This document shows positions 18,554 to 26,718 of a stretch of DNA of 41,599 bases, one piece after another. This DNA comes from Deltaproteobacteria bacterium. GTDB lineage: Bacteria > Desulfobacterota > Syntrophia > Syntrophales > UBA5619. Below the pieces are notes generated by a model that worked only from the letters and a program-made list of their open reading frames with translations, ran no database searches and was not told where the DNA came from. Position numbers and translations under genes: made by a program. Location: positions 1 to 41,599 of the forward strand of contig JAJFUM010000179.1 in the NCBI GenBank assembly GCA_021372415.1. The letters run 5' to 3'. Each line of letters begins with the position of its first letter. Within the stretch, counting starts at the first letter, position 1.

Positions 18554-18636
18554 GCTTCCCCTTTCCATGGCTTCGGACCTATCAGATATCCGCCGACGTG
18601 ACAAGGCCGAATTTGACCGCCCAGGGGAGGGCCCCA

Positions 18637-18666
18637 TTGACTTTTTACCGTGGTCCCCACTATAAT
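18637..18666 (+). promoter_or_regulatory. Strong sigma70 promoter of the deoxyhypusine-synthase-like gene
   Basis: TTGACT (18637-18642) and TATAAT (18661-18666) are separated by 18 bases. The -10 is a perfect consensus. It gives a leader of about 120 bases before the ATG at 18793 and lies in the divergent gap with xseA. Confidence 0.8.
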
Positions 18667-18792
18667 GATTCCTGCTCAGGGATCGGCGCATCTGCCGACC
18701 GGAGCGGCCCGCCGCCGTTTCCTCCCACCGGGAGTTCCGGCCGGATTCGTTTCCCGCCGCCACGGCAGCCATAAAAAACAACAGGGGAGTTT

Positions 18793-19812
18793 ATGAAAAA
18801 GAAAGAGTTTCTGAAGACGCCCGTCCGGCATATCGACATCACCTCCTTCGACGCCACGCCGATCATCGAGCAGATGAAGGAAATGTCCTTCACGGCCCGT
18901 GATCTGGCCGTTGCCGCCGACATCTACGACCGGATGCTTGCCGAGAAACGGTGCGGCGTGATCCTGACCATCGCGGGGAGCACCAGCGCCGCGGGGTGCA
19001 TGCAGGTCTATGTGGAGATGGTGAAGAACAACATGGTGGACGCGATCGTCGCCACGGGGGCCACGATCGTGGACATGGATTTCTTCGAGGCCCTCGGTTT
19101 CAGGCATTACCAGGGGACGCCCTTCGTGGACGACAAGGTCCTCCGGAAGCTTTACATCGACCGGATCTACGACACCTTCATCGACGAGGAGGAACTCCAG
19201 GCCTGCGACCGGACGGTCCAGACGATCGCCGACGGCCTTTCTCCCCGCCCCTATTCCTCCCGGGAGTTCATCCGGGAGATGGGGCGCTATCTGACGGAGC
19301 ACAGCGTCAAGAAGGAGTCCCTCGTCCAGGCCGCCTTCGAGAACGATGTCCCGATCTTCTGCCCGGCCTTCTCTGACAGCAGTGCCGGCTTCGGCCTCGT
19401 CCTGCACCAGGTGAAACACCCCAAGACTCACCTTTCCATCGACTCGGTCAAGGATTTCCGTGAGCTCACCGAGATCAAAATCAAGGCAGGGACGACGGGC
19501 CTTCTGATGATCGGCGGCGGCGTGCCGAAGAACTTCGCCCAGGATACGGTGGTCTGCGCCGAGATCCTCGGGAAGAAGGCCCCGATGCACAAGTACGCGG
19601 TCCAGATCACCGTGGCCGACGTCCGCGACGGGGCCTGTTCCAGCTCCACGCTCAAGGAGGCCAACTCCTGGGGGAAGGTGGACAGCAGTTGCGAGCAGAT
19701 GGTCTATGCCGAGGCGACCTCGGTCCTGCCGCTGCTGGCCAGTTACGCCTGGCACCGGGGGAACTGGAAGAAGCGGAAGGCCTGGCGGTTCTCCGGAATG
19801 TTCAAAGAGTAA
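18793..19812 (+). CDS. Deoxyhypusine synthase-like protein
   Basis: A 339-residue member of the deoxyhypusine synthase family (NAD-dependent transfer of an aminobutyl group from spermidine). Bacteria lack eIF5A, and some bacterial homologues act in homospermidine or related polyamine synthesis. The catalytic lysine region is conserved: KEANSWGKV, with Lys295 corresponding to human Lys329. The family GGG..K..  segment reads GGGVPKNF, so the two histidines of true DHS (KHH) are replaced by Asn247 and Phe248. This predicts a different acceptor or donor. It is a monocistronic unit: strong promoter at 18637, AGGGGAG before the ATG, terminator at 19912. The family is sure; the substrate is not. Confidence 0.88.
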   Translation: MKKKEFLKTPVRHIDITSFDATPIIEQMKEMSFTARDLAVAADIYDRMLAEKRCGVILTIAGSTSAAGCMQVYVEMVKNNMVDAIVATGATIVDMDFFEALGFRHYQGTPFVDDKVLRKLYIDRIYDTFIDEEELQACDRTVQTIADGLSPRPYSSREFIREMGRYLTEHSVKKESLVQAAFENDVPIFCPAFSDSSAGFGLVLHQVKHPKTHLSIDSVKDFRELTEIKIKAGTTGLLMIGGGVPKNFAQDTVVCAEILGKKAPMHKYAVQITVADVRDGACSSSTLKEANSWGKVDSSCEQMVYAEATSVLPLLASYAWHRGNWKKRKAWRFSGMFKE

Positions 19813-19911
19813 AACCACGAGACAGGCCGGAAAAGGCAGAAAAACCGGGATGGGCAGGAGAACCGGCTCTGATGCCGGGAACGATGCGTGTTCCGGGGAA
19901 AATAAAAATAA

Positions 19912-19950
19912 GGGGGCAGGCGCCGTTCCCTCCGGTGCCTGCCCCCTTTT
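19912..19950 (+). terminator. Strong Rho-independent terminator
   Basis: GGGGGCAGGCGCCG (19912-19925) pairs over 14 positions (one G-U) with CGGTGCCTGCCCCC, followed by TTTT. It lies 100 bases past the deoxyhypusine-synthase-like gene. An A-rich stretch before it would let it work on the other strand too. Confidence 0.88.
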
Positions 19951-19980
19951 CCACGCCGCGGACCTTGCTTTCACTGGAAA

Positions 19981-20026
19981 AAAGTGGTAGGCAAATCCAT
20001 CCGGCCGGATGATCGAAAACCACTTT
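19981..20026. repeat. Interrupted inverted repeat with a 14-bp palindromic core
   Basis: Arms AAAGTGGT (19981-19988) and ACCACTTT (20019-20026) flank a perfect palindrome CATCCGGCCGGATG (19998-20011). It lies 150 bases upstream of the enolase-superfamily gene. A regulator-binding site or cruciform is possible. The 363-base gap 19813-20175 otherwise holds the terminator above and no gene. Confidence 0.4.
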
Positions 20027-20175
20027 GAAATCTTCATTTGCGACCGATTGACCGTCTCTGAGCGGTTGTCACCGGGGATGATCGTGCATCTTGGGTCGGG
20101 AATCCGGCCATGGGAAGTGACCCGCTTCCCTTCCTCCCACGGAAGCCGATCCCGACGACTCGACAGGAGGATCCG

Positions 20176-21411
20176 ATGAAGATATCCGAGATCGAGCTTT
20201 ATCATGTCAGTGTTCCGCTGAAGCACACCTTCTGGCCCACCTGGATCCCCGGGTACCCTCAGACCCACAACCGCTTCACCCTCATCCGGATCACGACGGA
20301 CGAGGGCATCGAGGGGTACTCGGCAGGGACGGCCATGGGCGCCGAACGGCAGGGACTGGGCGATCTGCTGGGCGGCTACCTGATCGGGGCCGATCCCACC
20401 GACATCGGCCGCATCCAGGGCCTGCTCAAACAGGCGGGCTTCCTCGGCTGGCGCAACTTCTGGATCGAACCGGCCTGCTGGGACATCGCGGGCAAGGCCC
20501 AAGGCAAGCCCGTCTACGAGCTCCTCGGGGGCGAGGCCAGGCCCGTGGAGGTTTATTGTTCCTTTGGCGAGCTGCACGAACCGGGAAGACGAGTGGAAGA
20601 GCTGCTGGCCATGCGGGAACGCGGCTTCAGGACCTTCAAACTGCGGGTGAAGGCGGCGGAATTCAAGGATGACGTGAGATTGATCCAGGAGGTCCGGAAG
20701 GGCGTGGGCGACGGCCCCCTGATCGGCGTGGACGCCAATCAGGGATGGCTGGTCTCCATCGTGGACCGCCTCCCCGCCTGGGACCTCCAGCGCGCCTCGG
20801 ATTTCGCCAGGGCCTGTGCCGATCACGGGATCGAGTGGCTGGAAGAGCCCCTGGACTGGCACGACTACGACGGCCTGGCGGCCCTCAAGAAGATCTCGCC
20901 CGTCAAGATCTCCGGGGCCGAGCTCAACCACGGCTGGGACGAAATCAAGATCATGTTCGAGAAGGACTGTTTCCACGTTTACCAGCCGGACGCCACGTTC
21001 GCCGGCGGGATTGCCCAGGTCCGGCAGGTGATCGAGGCCTGCCACGAACGGGACCGGCTCTTCTCGCCGCACACCTGGACCAACGGCATCGGCTTCTACG
21101 TCAACTGGAATATGGTCCTGGCCGACAAGGCCAACCGGCTCCCATTGGAGTATCCCCTGGAGGAACCCTCCTGGGTGCCGCAGTTCAGGGAGGGCATCAT
21201 CGAGCCCATCGTGCCCGACCAAAACGCCATGCTGCAGCCCTTCAGGCGGCCCGGCCTGGGATTCGAAATCGACGGAAAACTGCTCCGCAAATACGGGAAG
21301 CGCTTCTATCGCATCACCGGGCGCAGCCTGGCCTTCAAGGTCATCCGGGAGAAAGGGCTCAAAACGGCCCTGGCCCTGAAGAAGCGCAAAGAGGGGCATG
21401 GGCAGCGGTGA
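20176..21411 (+). CDS. Enolase-superfamily enzyme (mandelate racemase/muconate lactonizing type)
   Basis: A 411-residue enolase-superfamily protein; these enzymes remove the alpha proton of a carboxylate using Mg2+. The capping domain is N-terminal. The barrel then shows KLRVK (Lys155-Lys159), metal ligands Asp186 (GVDANQGW), Glu223 (WLEEPLDW) and Glu249 (SGAELNHG), Asp272 (QPDATFAGG) and His299 (SPHTWTNG). The set fits a racemase or sugar-acid dehydratase subgroup. The ATG at 20176 has AGGAGG six bases upstream; a longer reading from 20110 has none. The last 45 residues are unusually basic (KRFYRITGRS, ALKKRKEG) and go beyond the usual barrel end. The substrate cannot be assigned. Confidence 0.88.
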   Translation: MKISEIELYHVSVPLKHTFWPTWIPGYPQTHNRFTLIRITTDEGIEGYSAGTAMGAERQGLGDLLGGYLIGADPTDIGRIQGLLKQAGFLGWRNFWIEPACWDIAGKAQGKPVYELLGGEARPVEVYCSFGELHEPGRRVEELLAMRERGFRTFKLRVKAAEFKDDVRLIQEVRKGVGDGPLIGVDANQGWLVSIVDRLPAWDLQRASDFARACADHGIEWLEEPLDWHDYDGLAALKKISPVKISGAELNHGWDEIKIMFEKDCFHVYQPDATFAGGIAQVRQVIEACHERDRLFSPHTWTNGIGFYVNWNMVLADKANRLPLEYPLEEPSWVPQFREGIIEPIVPDQNAMLQPFRRPGLGFEIDGKLLRKYGKRFYRITGRSLAFKVIREKGLKTALALKKRKEGHGQR

Positions 21412-21523
21412 AGGACGCCGGCTACCGAAATCGCCATTTGCATTTTTCCGGTCTCTGATTTATGAGCATGGCCAGGGGCGATAAGGCGTCATGCCCCATA
21501 TCACCAGGAGGTAAGGACCCTCT

Positions 21524-22915
21524 ATGTTGACGGTTGAAAAGATCGGCGGGACGTCGATGTCCCGGTTCCAGGATGTGCTGACCAACATCATTATCGGCAA
21601 GCGGGGGAAGAAGAAGGACTATTACAACCGCATCTTCGTCGTGTCGGCGTACAACAACGTGACCAACTGGCTCCTTGAACACAAAAAGACGGGGGACCCG
21701 GGGGTCTACACATGGTTCGAGCAGCAGACGGACTACCATGCTCCTCTGGAATCCCTGCTGTGCAGCCTCATCGAGATCAACAAGACCTTTGCCGATATCG
21801 GCCTGGACTTGGCCGCCGCCGAGGCGTACATCCGCGAGCGGGTCAACAGGACCAAGCTCACCCTCGATAGCCTCGCCCATGTCCTCTCCTCTGGATACCT
21901 GGACAGGCAGAGCATCCTCCTGGCTGCCCGCGAGATCCTGGCTTCGGTGGGGGAGTCCCATGCCGCCTGGAATTCGGTCAACATCCTGCACAACAACGGG
22001 ATTCGTTCCACCCTCGTCGACCTGAGCGGTATCCGGGATTCCCAGTTCCTCACCATCGACGAGCGGATATACAAATCGTTCCGGGGAATCGACTTCTCGA
22101 AGACCGTGACCGTCGCGACAGGCTACGCCAAGGGAACCGAGGGGATCATGCGGGAATTCGACCGCGGCTACTCGGAGGTCACCTTCAGCAAGATCGCCGT
22201 GGCGGTGAAGGCCGACGAGGCGGTGATCCACAAGGAATTTCACCTCTCCTCGGCGGACCCCAAGATCGTAGGCCGCGAGAAGTCTGTCGTCGTCAACTTC
22301 ACCAATTACGATGTCGCCGATCAACTGGCGGACGTCGGGATGGAGGCGATCCATCCCAAGGCCTCCAAGCCCCTTGAGAACGCGGGGATCAACCTGCGCA
22401 TCAAGAACACCTTCGATCCCGACCATCCCGGCACGCTCATTTCCAAGAATTACGTGGGCCGGGAGTCGCGGGTGGAGTTCGTAAGCGGGACGGACAAGGT
22501 GGTGATCGTGGAGGTCTACGACCCCTCCATGGTGGGGCAGGTGGGGTTCGACATGCAGATTATGGAGATCTTCAACAAGTACAACGTCAGCTACGTGGTG
22601 AAGTCCACCAACGCCAACAGCATCTCCATGGTGATCTGGGAGAAGGACCGGAACAAGGGGCTGATCAGGGAACTCAAGGAGCGTTACCAGTCGGTGACCG
22701 TCAAGAACGTCGCCGTCGTCTGCGCCATCGGGACGAACTTCGCCAAACCGGGAGTGCTGGCCAAAGCCGCCAATGCGCTGGCGGCCAACAGGATTAACGT
22801 GGAGTGCATCTCCCAGTCGCTCAGGCAGACGAACATGCAGTTCGTGATCCGGCGTGAATCCTTCGAAAAGGCCATCATCGCCCTCAACGACGCCCTCTGC
22901 GTGGATCGGTCGTAA
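21524..22915 (+). CDS. Aspartate kinase, Ask_Ect-like subgroup
   Basis: An aspartokinase (aspartate to 4-phosphoaspartate, entry to Lys, Thr and Met synthesis), 463 residues. The amino-acid-kinase domain starts with VEKIGGTSM, where most aspartokinases have KFGGTSV. FVVSAYNNVTNWLLEHKK and VATGYAKGTEGIM follow. Two ACT-type regulatory repeats occupy about residues 320-463 (VVIVEVYDPSMVGQVGF and the stretch after VKNVAVVCAIG). The KIGGTSM start and the inserted TWFEQQTDYHAPL region recall the paralogue found with ectoine genes, but no ectABC genes are here. AGGAGG lies about a dozen bases before the ATG. It ends convergent to the HAD gene. Confidence 0.88.
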   Translation: MLTVEKIGGTSMSRFQDVLTNIIIGKRGKKKDYYNRIFVVSAYNNVTNWLLEHKKTGDPGVYTWFEQQTDYHAPLESLLCSLIEINKTFADIGLDLAAAEAYIRERVNRTKLTLDSLAHVLSSGYLDRQSILLAAREILASVGESHAAWNSVNILHNNGIRSTLVDLSGIRDSQFLTIDERIYKSFRGIDFSKTVTVATGYAKGTEGIMREFDRGYSEVTFSKIAVAVKADEAVIHKEFHLSSADPKIVGREKSVVVNFTNYDVADQLADVGMEAIHPKASKPLENAGINLRIKNTFDPDHPGTLISKNYVGRESRVEFVSGTDKVVIVEVYDPSMVGQVGFDMQIMEIFNKYNVSYVVKSTNANSISMVIWEKDRNKGLIRELKERYQSVTVKNVAVVCAIGTNFAKPGVLAKAANALAANRINVECISQSLRQTNMQFVIRRESFEKAIIALNDALCVDRS

Positions 22916-23131
22916 TCGAGAGATCGGGGCCGTCTTCACGGCGCACCAGGGCACAGACGACAGGTGTGGTCCGGGCATCCCCCGAGAAGGGATCCCTGAA
23001 GATTGCGGGGTCCGGGTCCGGAACCGACGGTCGTTCAGCGGCCGTTCGTCCGGAGCTGCTTCAGATAGCCGAAGCTCCTCTTCCAGCGGGTGGTGCGCCC
23101 AGCGGTGTCGGCGCAGCCCCTCGGGCGAGCC

Positions 23132-23935
23132 TCAGGAGGCTTTTGCGGACAGGGCTGCGCGCCAGGCGTCGAGGAGGTGGCCGATGTCCTCGAAGATGAA
23201 GTCGGTCCCTGCGGCCTCGGCCTCGGCCCGGTCGGATACCCCTGACAGGACGCAGATCGTTGTCAGGCCCGCCCGCTTTCCCCCCACGATGTCCGTCATC
23301 ACACGGTCGCCCACGGCGGCAGTCGTCGCGAGCGGGGCAGCCATCTGCGCCATGGCGATCTCGTACAGGATCGGCTCGGGCTTACCGATGTAGATCGGAG
23401 AGACCCCCGAGGCGGCCGCCAGCATCGCGACCATCGCGCCGGTCCCCGGCACCAGGCCCTCCTCCGAGGGGATATTGGGGTCGAGGTTGGTGGCGACAAA
23501 GAGGGCCCCTTTCCGGATGAGCCGGGAGGCCACCTTGACCTTCTCGAAGTTCAAGTCGCGGTCCACGCTGGCGACGACGACCTTCACGTCCTCGTCCGCC
23601 AGGACGAACCCCTCCTCTGCCAGGGCCCGTCGGAGGGAGGGCATGCCGAAGACGTGGACCTTCGTCCCTGCCGGATACTGGCGGAGCAGGTAGCGGGCCG
23701 CCCCCTGTCCCGAGGTCAGGATTTCGGAAGGCAGGACCTGGGCCCCCATCGCGGCCAGTTGCTTCGAGCGCTCCTCGGGGGTCTTGGTCGCGTTGTTGGT
23801 GACCAGCATGAACGGGATGGCCCGTTCCCGCAGGAAGGCGAAGAGTTCACCCAGGCGCGGCATCGGCTCGCTTCCCCGGTAGAGGACGCCGTCCATGTCG
23901 AGGATCAGGTGGGTGATCTGGTCCAGGGATTCCAT
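23132..23935 (-). CDS. HAD-IIA family hydrolase (NagD/phosphoglycolate phosphatase-like)
   Basis: A haloacid-dehalogenase phosphatase of subclass IIA, 267 residues from the ATG at 23935. Asp13 and Asp15 in LILDMDGVLYRG are the nucleophile and acid. LVTNNATKTPEE is motif II, YIGKPEP carries the lysine and VGDRVMTDIVGG the final metal-binding acids. A C2-type cap lies between. Relatives dephosphorylate nucleotides, phosphoglycolate or sugar phosphates; which applies here is unclear. A TTG at 23968 would give an overlap with ccsA; neither start has a clear ribosome-binding site. It is the last gene after resB and ccsA, and a functional link to cytochromes is not evident. Confidence 0.88.
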   Translation of the reverse strand: MESLDQITHLILDMDGVLYRGSEPMPRLGELFAFLRERAIPFMLVTNNATKTPEERSKQLAAMGAQVLPSEILTSGQGAARYLLRQYPAGTKVHVFGMPSLRRALAEEGFVLADEDVKVVVASVDRDLNFEKVKVASRLIRKGALFVATNLDPNIPSEEGLVPGTGAMVAMLAAASGVSPIYIGKPEPILYEIAMAQMAAPLATTAAVGDRVMTDIVGGKRAGLTTICVLSGVSDRAEAEAAGTDFIFEDIGHLLDAWRAALSAKAS

Positions 23936-23942
23936 GGCATTT

Positions 23943-24782
23943 TCAGAAGTAGCTGTGGAGGCTGTCAAGGTAGTTCACTCCGAGATAGGTGAAAAGGACC
24001 GAAACGAAACCGACGAGGGACATCCAGGCCATCTGCCGCCCCCGCCAGCCCCGGACCGCCCGGGCGTGGAGCATGATGGCGTAGACGATCCAGGTGATGA
24101 GCGACCAGGTCTCTTTCGGATCCCAGCTCCAGTAGGCCCCCCAGGCGTAGTGCGCCCAGATGGAACCCGTCATGATCCCCAGACTCAGAAAGACGAAGCC
24201 AAGGATGATGCTCCGGTAGAGGAGATCTTCGAGGACCTCCGGCGCGGGGATCGCGCGTCCCAGGAAACCTCCGTTGCATCCCTCTCCCCTTCGGGACCGG
24301 ATGAGATACATCTGTCCCAGGGCGAAGGCCACGGCAAAGGCGGCGTAGCCCAGAAAACAGGTGAGGACGTGCACGGTCAGCCAGTTGCTCTGCAAGGCCG
24401 GGATGAGGGGCTCGATCCGGCCGCTGACTCCGGGAACGATAGAGGCGTAGGCCATCAAGAGACAGGCAACCGGCAGGACGAAGGCGCCGGGGCTGCGGCT
24501 CCGGGTCCGCCATTCGACGAGCAGGTATAAAAGCATGACCGCCCAGGCGAAGAAGATGAGGGACTCGTAGAAATTCGCCAGAGGCACATGGCCGATGCCC
24601 ATCTCGTAGGAGGCCCGCCAGCGGAGAAGGATCCCCGCACTGTGGAAGAGAAAGCCGATCCGGGCGATCCACGAGGCGCCTGCGCCCCAGAATTCGGCGC
24701 CCCGGACCATCCAGACCAGGTAGCCGATGAAGGACAGCAGGTAGACGAAGGTGACCGCGCTCAGGACCCACTCGTGGTTCAT
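23943..24782 (-). CDS. ccsA: System II cytochrome c biogenesis protein CcsA/ResC (CcsB)
   Basis: An integral membrane protein, 279 residues with about eight hydrophobic helices. With ResB/Ccs1 it carries heme across the membrane and attaches it to apocytochrome c. The WWD-type heme-handling segment is clear (WGAYWSWDPKETWSLITW), and histidines are placed near helix ends (FLFHSAGILL, TVHVLTCF, IMLHARAV). The ATG at 24782 overlaps the resB stop by four bases, so the two are translationally coupled. Presence of System II implies that the organism makes c-type cytochromes; none is encoded in this window. Confidence 0.93.
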   Translation of the reverse strand: MNHEWVLSAVTFVYLLSFIGYLVWMVRGAEFWGAGASWIARIGFLFHSAGILLRWRASYEMGIGHVPLANFYESLIFFAWAVMLLYLLVEWRTRSRSPGAFVLPVACLLMAYASIVPGVSGRIEPLIPALQSNWLTVHVLTCFLGYAAFAVAFALGQMYLIRSRRGEGCNGGFLGRAIPAPEVLEDLLYRSIILGFVFLSLGIMTGSIWAHYAWGAYWSWDPKETWSLITWIVYAIMLHARAVRGWRGRQMAWMSLVGFVSVLFTYLGVNYLDSLHSYF

Positions 24783-26161
24783 GAAACCTTCCCCTCTCCG
24801 CGGATCGCGGCCGCCAGCCTTCTGAGTTCCCCCTCCAGGCCGATGGGATCGCGGCTGGCGGTCCCGGCCACACAGATCCGGCTGCCCTCCTCACGGGCCT
24901 TCAGCAGGATCCGCACGCGGCGGTGGGAGAAGAAAAAGACAGTGATCAGCCCCGCGATGAGCAGGATGGCCCCCGCGGCGACCAGCGGGGCGCCGGGGTC
25001 GCGGGTCGCCTGCAGGACCGTATAGAACCGCTCCCCACCCCTCTGGAGCGAGAAGATCCAGGGGGCAAAGAGTCCCGGATTCATGAGCGGGACCTGCGAG
25101 AGGATCCCCGGGTTTGCCTCCTTGATCCTCTCGATGTTCTGGAACACCCAGAACTGGAAGTCCCCCCGGGACGATCTCACGGCCAGTTTGACCGCCGGCC
25201 CCATCCGCATGAGGTTCCCCTCGGCGCGCAGGACCTCGACCTCGCCGCCGGCGCCCGGCAGTTCGAAACGCTCGCCCACGGTGATCTCCCGTTGGACCTT
25301 TTCCTCCCGCCCTTTGGCATAGGAAAGCGTCATCCGGCCGCCGGGCAGGATGCCGTAGCTCGACTGGTAGAAGCGCAGACCGCCGAAGTCGATGGGGTGG
25401 TTGACCAGGAGCGGCCCCTGATGGACGACCTGCCCGCCCTTGAGGAAGCTGAGGTCGGAGCGGAAGACCTTCGGTGCGCCGCTCGCATAGTATTCCACGG
25501 TAAAGCGGTCGCAGCGGATGCTGAATTCGAGGGGAAGGGACGGTTCGCCGCGACGCTGCAGGACGTTTGAGGACTCCCCCTCGACGATCTCGATGGACCC
25601 CTTCACGCCCATCAGGCCGCCGGCCATCCCGCCTGCGATCATGGCCAGGACCCCGAAATGGACGACGTACACCCCGAAGCGGGAGAAGCCTCCCTTCTCG
25701 GCGGCAATCAGGAGTCCCTGGGGGTGTTCCGTCTTCACGAGGCGCCGCCATCTTCTGGCGAGGAGGGCCTCGATCCTTACGGCCGCCTCGTCGGGCGGGC
25801 GGTCCGTCTCGACGATCCTCTCGGGCGGAAGCGCCGCGAAAAGCCCTGGATCAATCGGCCCCGTTACTCCCCTGAACTGCCGCCAGGCAGCAGGGAAGCG
25901 GTCGAGAGAACAGGCGATGAGGTTGACCGCCAGAAGCCCGAGGAGCCCGATAAACCAGACGGAGTGATAGACATCGAAGAGTTGCAGGGCCTGGAACAGG
26001 GCCGCAAGCGAGGGATTGAGCTTTTCGGCAAAGGCCTCGGCGGCTTCCTGCTGGGGGATGATGGTCCCCACCACGGCACCCAGCGCGATCGCGGCCAAAA
26101 GGACGATCGAAAGCCTGACGGAGGTAAGGAAATCACGGATGCCGCTTCCTGGTTTCGCCAT
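24779..26161 (-). CDS. resB: System II cytochrome c biogenesis protein ResB/Ccs1
   Basis: The partner of CcsA in heme delivery and apocytochrome handling, 460 residues. Two N-terminal helices (VLLAAIALGAVVGTIIPQ, VWFIGLLGLLAVNLIA) are followed by a third (VYVVHFGVLAMIAGGMAGGL) and a large extracytoplasmic domain containing FGGLRFYQSSYG. A final helix (AGAILLIAGLITVFFF) precedes a short basic cytoplasmic tail. This layout is typical of the family. The start is the ATG at 26161, preceded by GGGAGAG. It is the first gene of resB-ccsA-HAD; a 115-base gap separates it from the SCP2-like gene upstream. Confidence 0.92.
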   Translation of the reverse strand: MAKPGSGIRDFLTSVRLSIVLLAAIALGAVVGTIIPQQEAAEAFAEKLNPSLAALFQALQLFDVYHSVWFIGLLGLLAVNLIACSLDRFPAAWRQFRGVTGPIDPGLFAALPPERIVETDRPPDEAAVRIEALLARRWRRLVKTEHPQGLLIAAEKGGFSRFGVYVVHFGVLAMIAGGMAGGLMGVKGSIEIVEGESSNVLQRRGEPSLPLEFSIRCDRFTVEYYASGAPKVFRSDLSFLKGGQVVHQGPLLVNHPIDFGGLRFYQSSYGILPGGRMTLSYAKGREEKVQREITVGERFELPGAGGEVEVLRAEGNLMRMGPAVKLAVRSSRGDFQFWVFQNIERIKEANPGILSQVPLMNPGLFAPWIFSLQRGGERFYTVLQATRDPGAPLVAAGAILLIAGLITVFFFSHRRVRILLKAREEGSRICVAGTASRDPIGLEGELRRLAAAIRGEGKVS

Positions 26162-26276
26162 ATCTCTCCCGCATTTCCCGGCCGCCTTGCCCGCAAAGGG
26201 GTGCGGGGCCTCTCACCCCTTCCGTTCTTTCCGGTCTGCGGACCCCTTTGGCCGACCCGAGGGTTCGGGAGATTAT

Positions 26277-26717
26277 TTACACCACGGACATGAGGATTGT
26301 CAACCGCGTGAGGAAGAGCGGATGGGCGAACATCCCCTTGATCTTTAGCCTGCCCGCACAGAGATGGCCCAGGACCTTCCGGCCCGCCTCGTCGCCGTAC
26401 CAGGGAAGCCCGCCGACGATCCGGATCGCATTGAGGTCCGTCACTTGCCCGGAGGTGGTCCGGATGACGATCAGGGGATTCCCGACGACCCCGGCTTCGA
26501 CCCGGAGCCGGCCCTGAGCGAAGATCAGGGTCACCGCCGCCTCGATGTCGGTCAGCTCGATGGCTGCGCCCCCTTTCATCCTCTCGAAGAGGGCCCGCTT
26601 CTCGGGATGCTGCGTCAGGTTTTCCATCAGGAGGTCGGCGAGGATCCCGGCGAAGGGAACCCCGTCGGCCCGATTGTCGATCCATCCTTGCTCCGTCCTA
26701 GCCAGCGCATCTTCCAT
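26277..26717 (-). CDS. SCP2-like (sterol carrier/lipid-binding fold) protein, copy 2
   Basis: A 146-residue soluble protein that I read as SCP2-like, a fold with a hydrophobic cavity for acyl chains or other lipids. The pattern is a helical start (EKRALFERMKGG), strands (AAVTLIFAQGRLRVEAG, PLIVIRTTSGQVTDL), a helical stretch (GRKVLGHLCAG) and a final RLKIKGMFAHP with a hydrophobic tail. The start is the ATG at 26717, one base after the alcohol dehydrogenase stop; the ORF extended to 26795 reads backward into that gene. It closes the operon aldehyde oxidoreductase, SCP2, alcohol dehydrogenase, SCP2. The family call is by pattern only. Confidence 0.65.
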   Translation of the reverse strand: MEDALARTEQGWIDNRADGVPFAGILADLLMENLTQHPEKRALFERMKGGAAIELTDIEAAVTLIFAQGRLRVEAGVVGNPLIVIRTTSGQVTDLNAIRIVGGLPWYGDEAGRKVLGHLCAGRLKIKGMFAHPLFLTRLTILMSVV

Positions 26718-26718
26718 C

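Noticed and set aside
18676-21399. A 907-codon open frame on the minus strand
   Set aside because: It lies antisense to the well-supported DHS-like and enolase-superfamily genes and across a strong promoter and terminator. The translation is low-complexity Gly/His/Asp/Val-rich, typical of a GC-rich shadow frame.
22916-23131. Possible gene or regulatory RNA between the aspartate kinase and HAD genes
   Set aside because: The frames here are shadows. The only symmetry (AGCCTC/GAGGCT near 23130) overlaps the HAD stop and has a two-base loop, so it is not a credible terminator.
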